The position numbers and the translations under genes are program-made. Positions 5,978-6,413 of a DNA stretch of 6,413 bases are shown piece by piece; position 1 is the first letter of the stretch; each line of letters starts with the position of its first letter. The DNA comes from Ignavibacteriales bacterium (lineage in GTDB: Bacteria > Bacteroidota > Ignavibacteria > Ignavibacteriales > Ignavibacteriaceae). A model generated the notes under the pieces. The model did not search any database. It was not told the origin of the DNA and was given only the letters and a program-made list of their open reading frames with translations. The stretch covers positions 1 through 6,413 of the forward strand of contig JAGUXE010000156.1 of assembly GCA_020061995.1 (NCBI GenBank), in the 5' to 3' direction.

Positions 5978-6413
5978 TTATTTTCTCTTAAACCGATTCG
6001 CAATATTAATTGGTAATTGAATATCTTTTAAATAATCTGTTTCTTTATACAAAACCTGCTCTAAGTATAACCCCGAAGGCGGAGCGGTAAAAACAGCCGG
6101 TTCATTTGTGTGATTAGCTAAGAATAACAATAAATCTTTATCGCTTAACTTTTCTCTTCCAATTTCAACTAATACACCAACCATTCTTCTAACCATTTTC
6201 CACAAGAAGTGCGAGCCTTTAATTCTTATTAATATCAAATCATCTTTTTCGGTTACGGAGACTTCATCAATTACAACAAGCGTTGATTTATCTTCCATAT
6301 CTTTATCGGCAAAAGAGATATAATCTTGTTTCCCTTCGAATAGTTTAGCTGCTGTTTTCATTTTTTCAATATTGAGTCTGTCTTTTATCCACCAGACAAA
6401 CTGCTTGCCAAAA
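5978..6413 (-). CDS. truA: tRNA pseudouridine(38-40) synthase TruA, C-terminal fragment (5' end outside window)
   Basis: TruA converts uridines 38-40 in the anticodon stem-loop of tRNAs to pseudouridine. On the minus strand the frame is open to the window edge and ends at TAA (5980-5978), giving 144 residues, about the last half of a protein usually of 245-280. The Met at 6361-6359 is internal: the residues before it (VWWIKDRLNIEK) match the helix that normally precedes the AAKLFEGKQDY.SF segment. Further family features are IKGSHFLWKMVRRMVGVLVEIGREKL, the conserved core helix with FLxxMVRRxVG, and TAPPSGLYLEQVLY near the end. GKQDY takes the place of the more usual GxHDF. The catalytic Asp, in a GRTDxGVHA-type motif, would lie outside the window. 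The gene converges on lpxD with five bases between stop codons and is functionally unrelated to the envelope cluster. Confidence 0.9.
   Translation of the reverse strand, partial: FGKQFVWWIKDRLNIEKMKTAAKLFEGKQDYISFADKDMEDKSTLVVIDEVSVTEKDDLILIRIKGSHFLWKMVRRMVGVLVEIGREKLSDKDLLLFLANHTNEPAVFTAPPSGLYLEQVLYKETDYLKDIQLPINIANRFKRK

Overview
The window is an AT-rich chromosomal segment from a Gram-negative bacterium. It carries a conserved outer-membrane biogenesis cluster: uppS, bamA, two tandem skp/ompH genes and lpxD, all on the + strand. Fragments of unrelated genes sit at both edges. The protein style suggests a member of the Bacteroidota/Ignavibacteriota/Chlorobiota group: a BamA with a WWxFW segment in POTRA3, paired Skp-like proteins sharing a C-terminal LLLYA..YDIT block, and a UppS with an RTGNEFR motif. 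This assignment comes from sequence resemblance alone. The presence of LpxD implies a lipid A-containing outer membrane.

Layout. Positions 1-269 hold the C-terminal end of a class I SAM-dependent methyltransferase. A 182-base intergenic region follows, with a perfect 9-bp inverted repeat at 369-396 and a weak hairpin just after the methyltransferase. uppS (452-1264) starts at TTG and overlaps the start of bamA (1242-3743). After 37 bases comes skp copy 1 (3781-4308, GTG start), then a strong rho-independent terminator at 4329-4365. skp copy 2 (4411-4932) follows and shares an ATGA stop/start overlap with lpxD (4929-5972). Five bases later the C-terminal part of truA comes in on the opposite strand (5978-6413, 5' end outside the window).

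How the genes work together. UppS makes the polyprenyl diphosphate that becomes the carrier for peptidoglycan and surface glycan precursors. BamA inserts outer-membrane beta-barrels, and Skp-type chaperones carry unfolded barrels across the periplasm to it. LpxD makes a lipid A intermediate. The order resembles the proteobacterial uppS-cdsA-rseP-bamA-skp-lpxD cluster, but without cdsA and rseP, with skp duplicated, and with no fabZ/lpxA after lpxD.

No new system is evident. The points most worth a second look are the terminator between the two skp paralogs, the enlarged second POTRA domain of BamA, the ambiguous uppS start, and the inverted repeat upstream of uppS.
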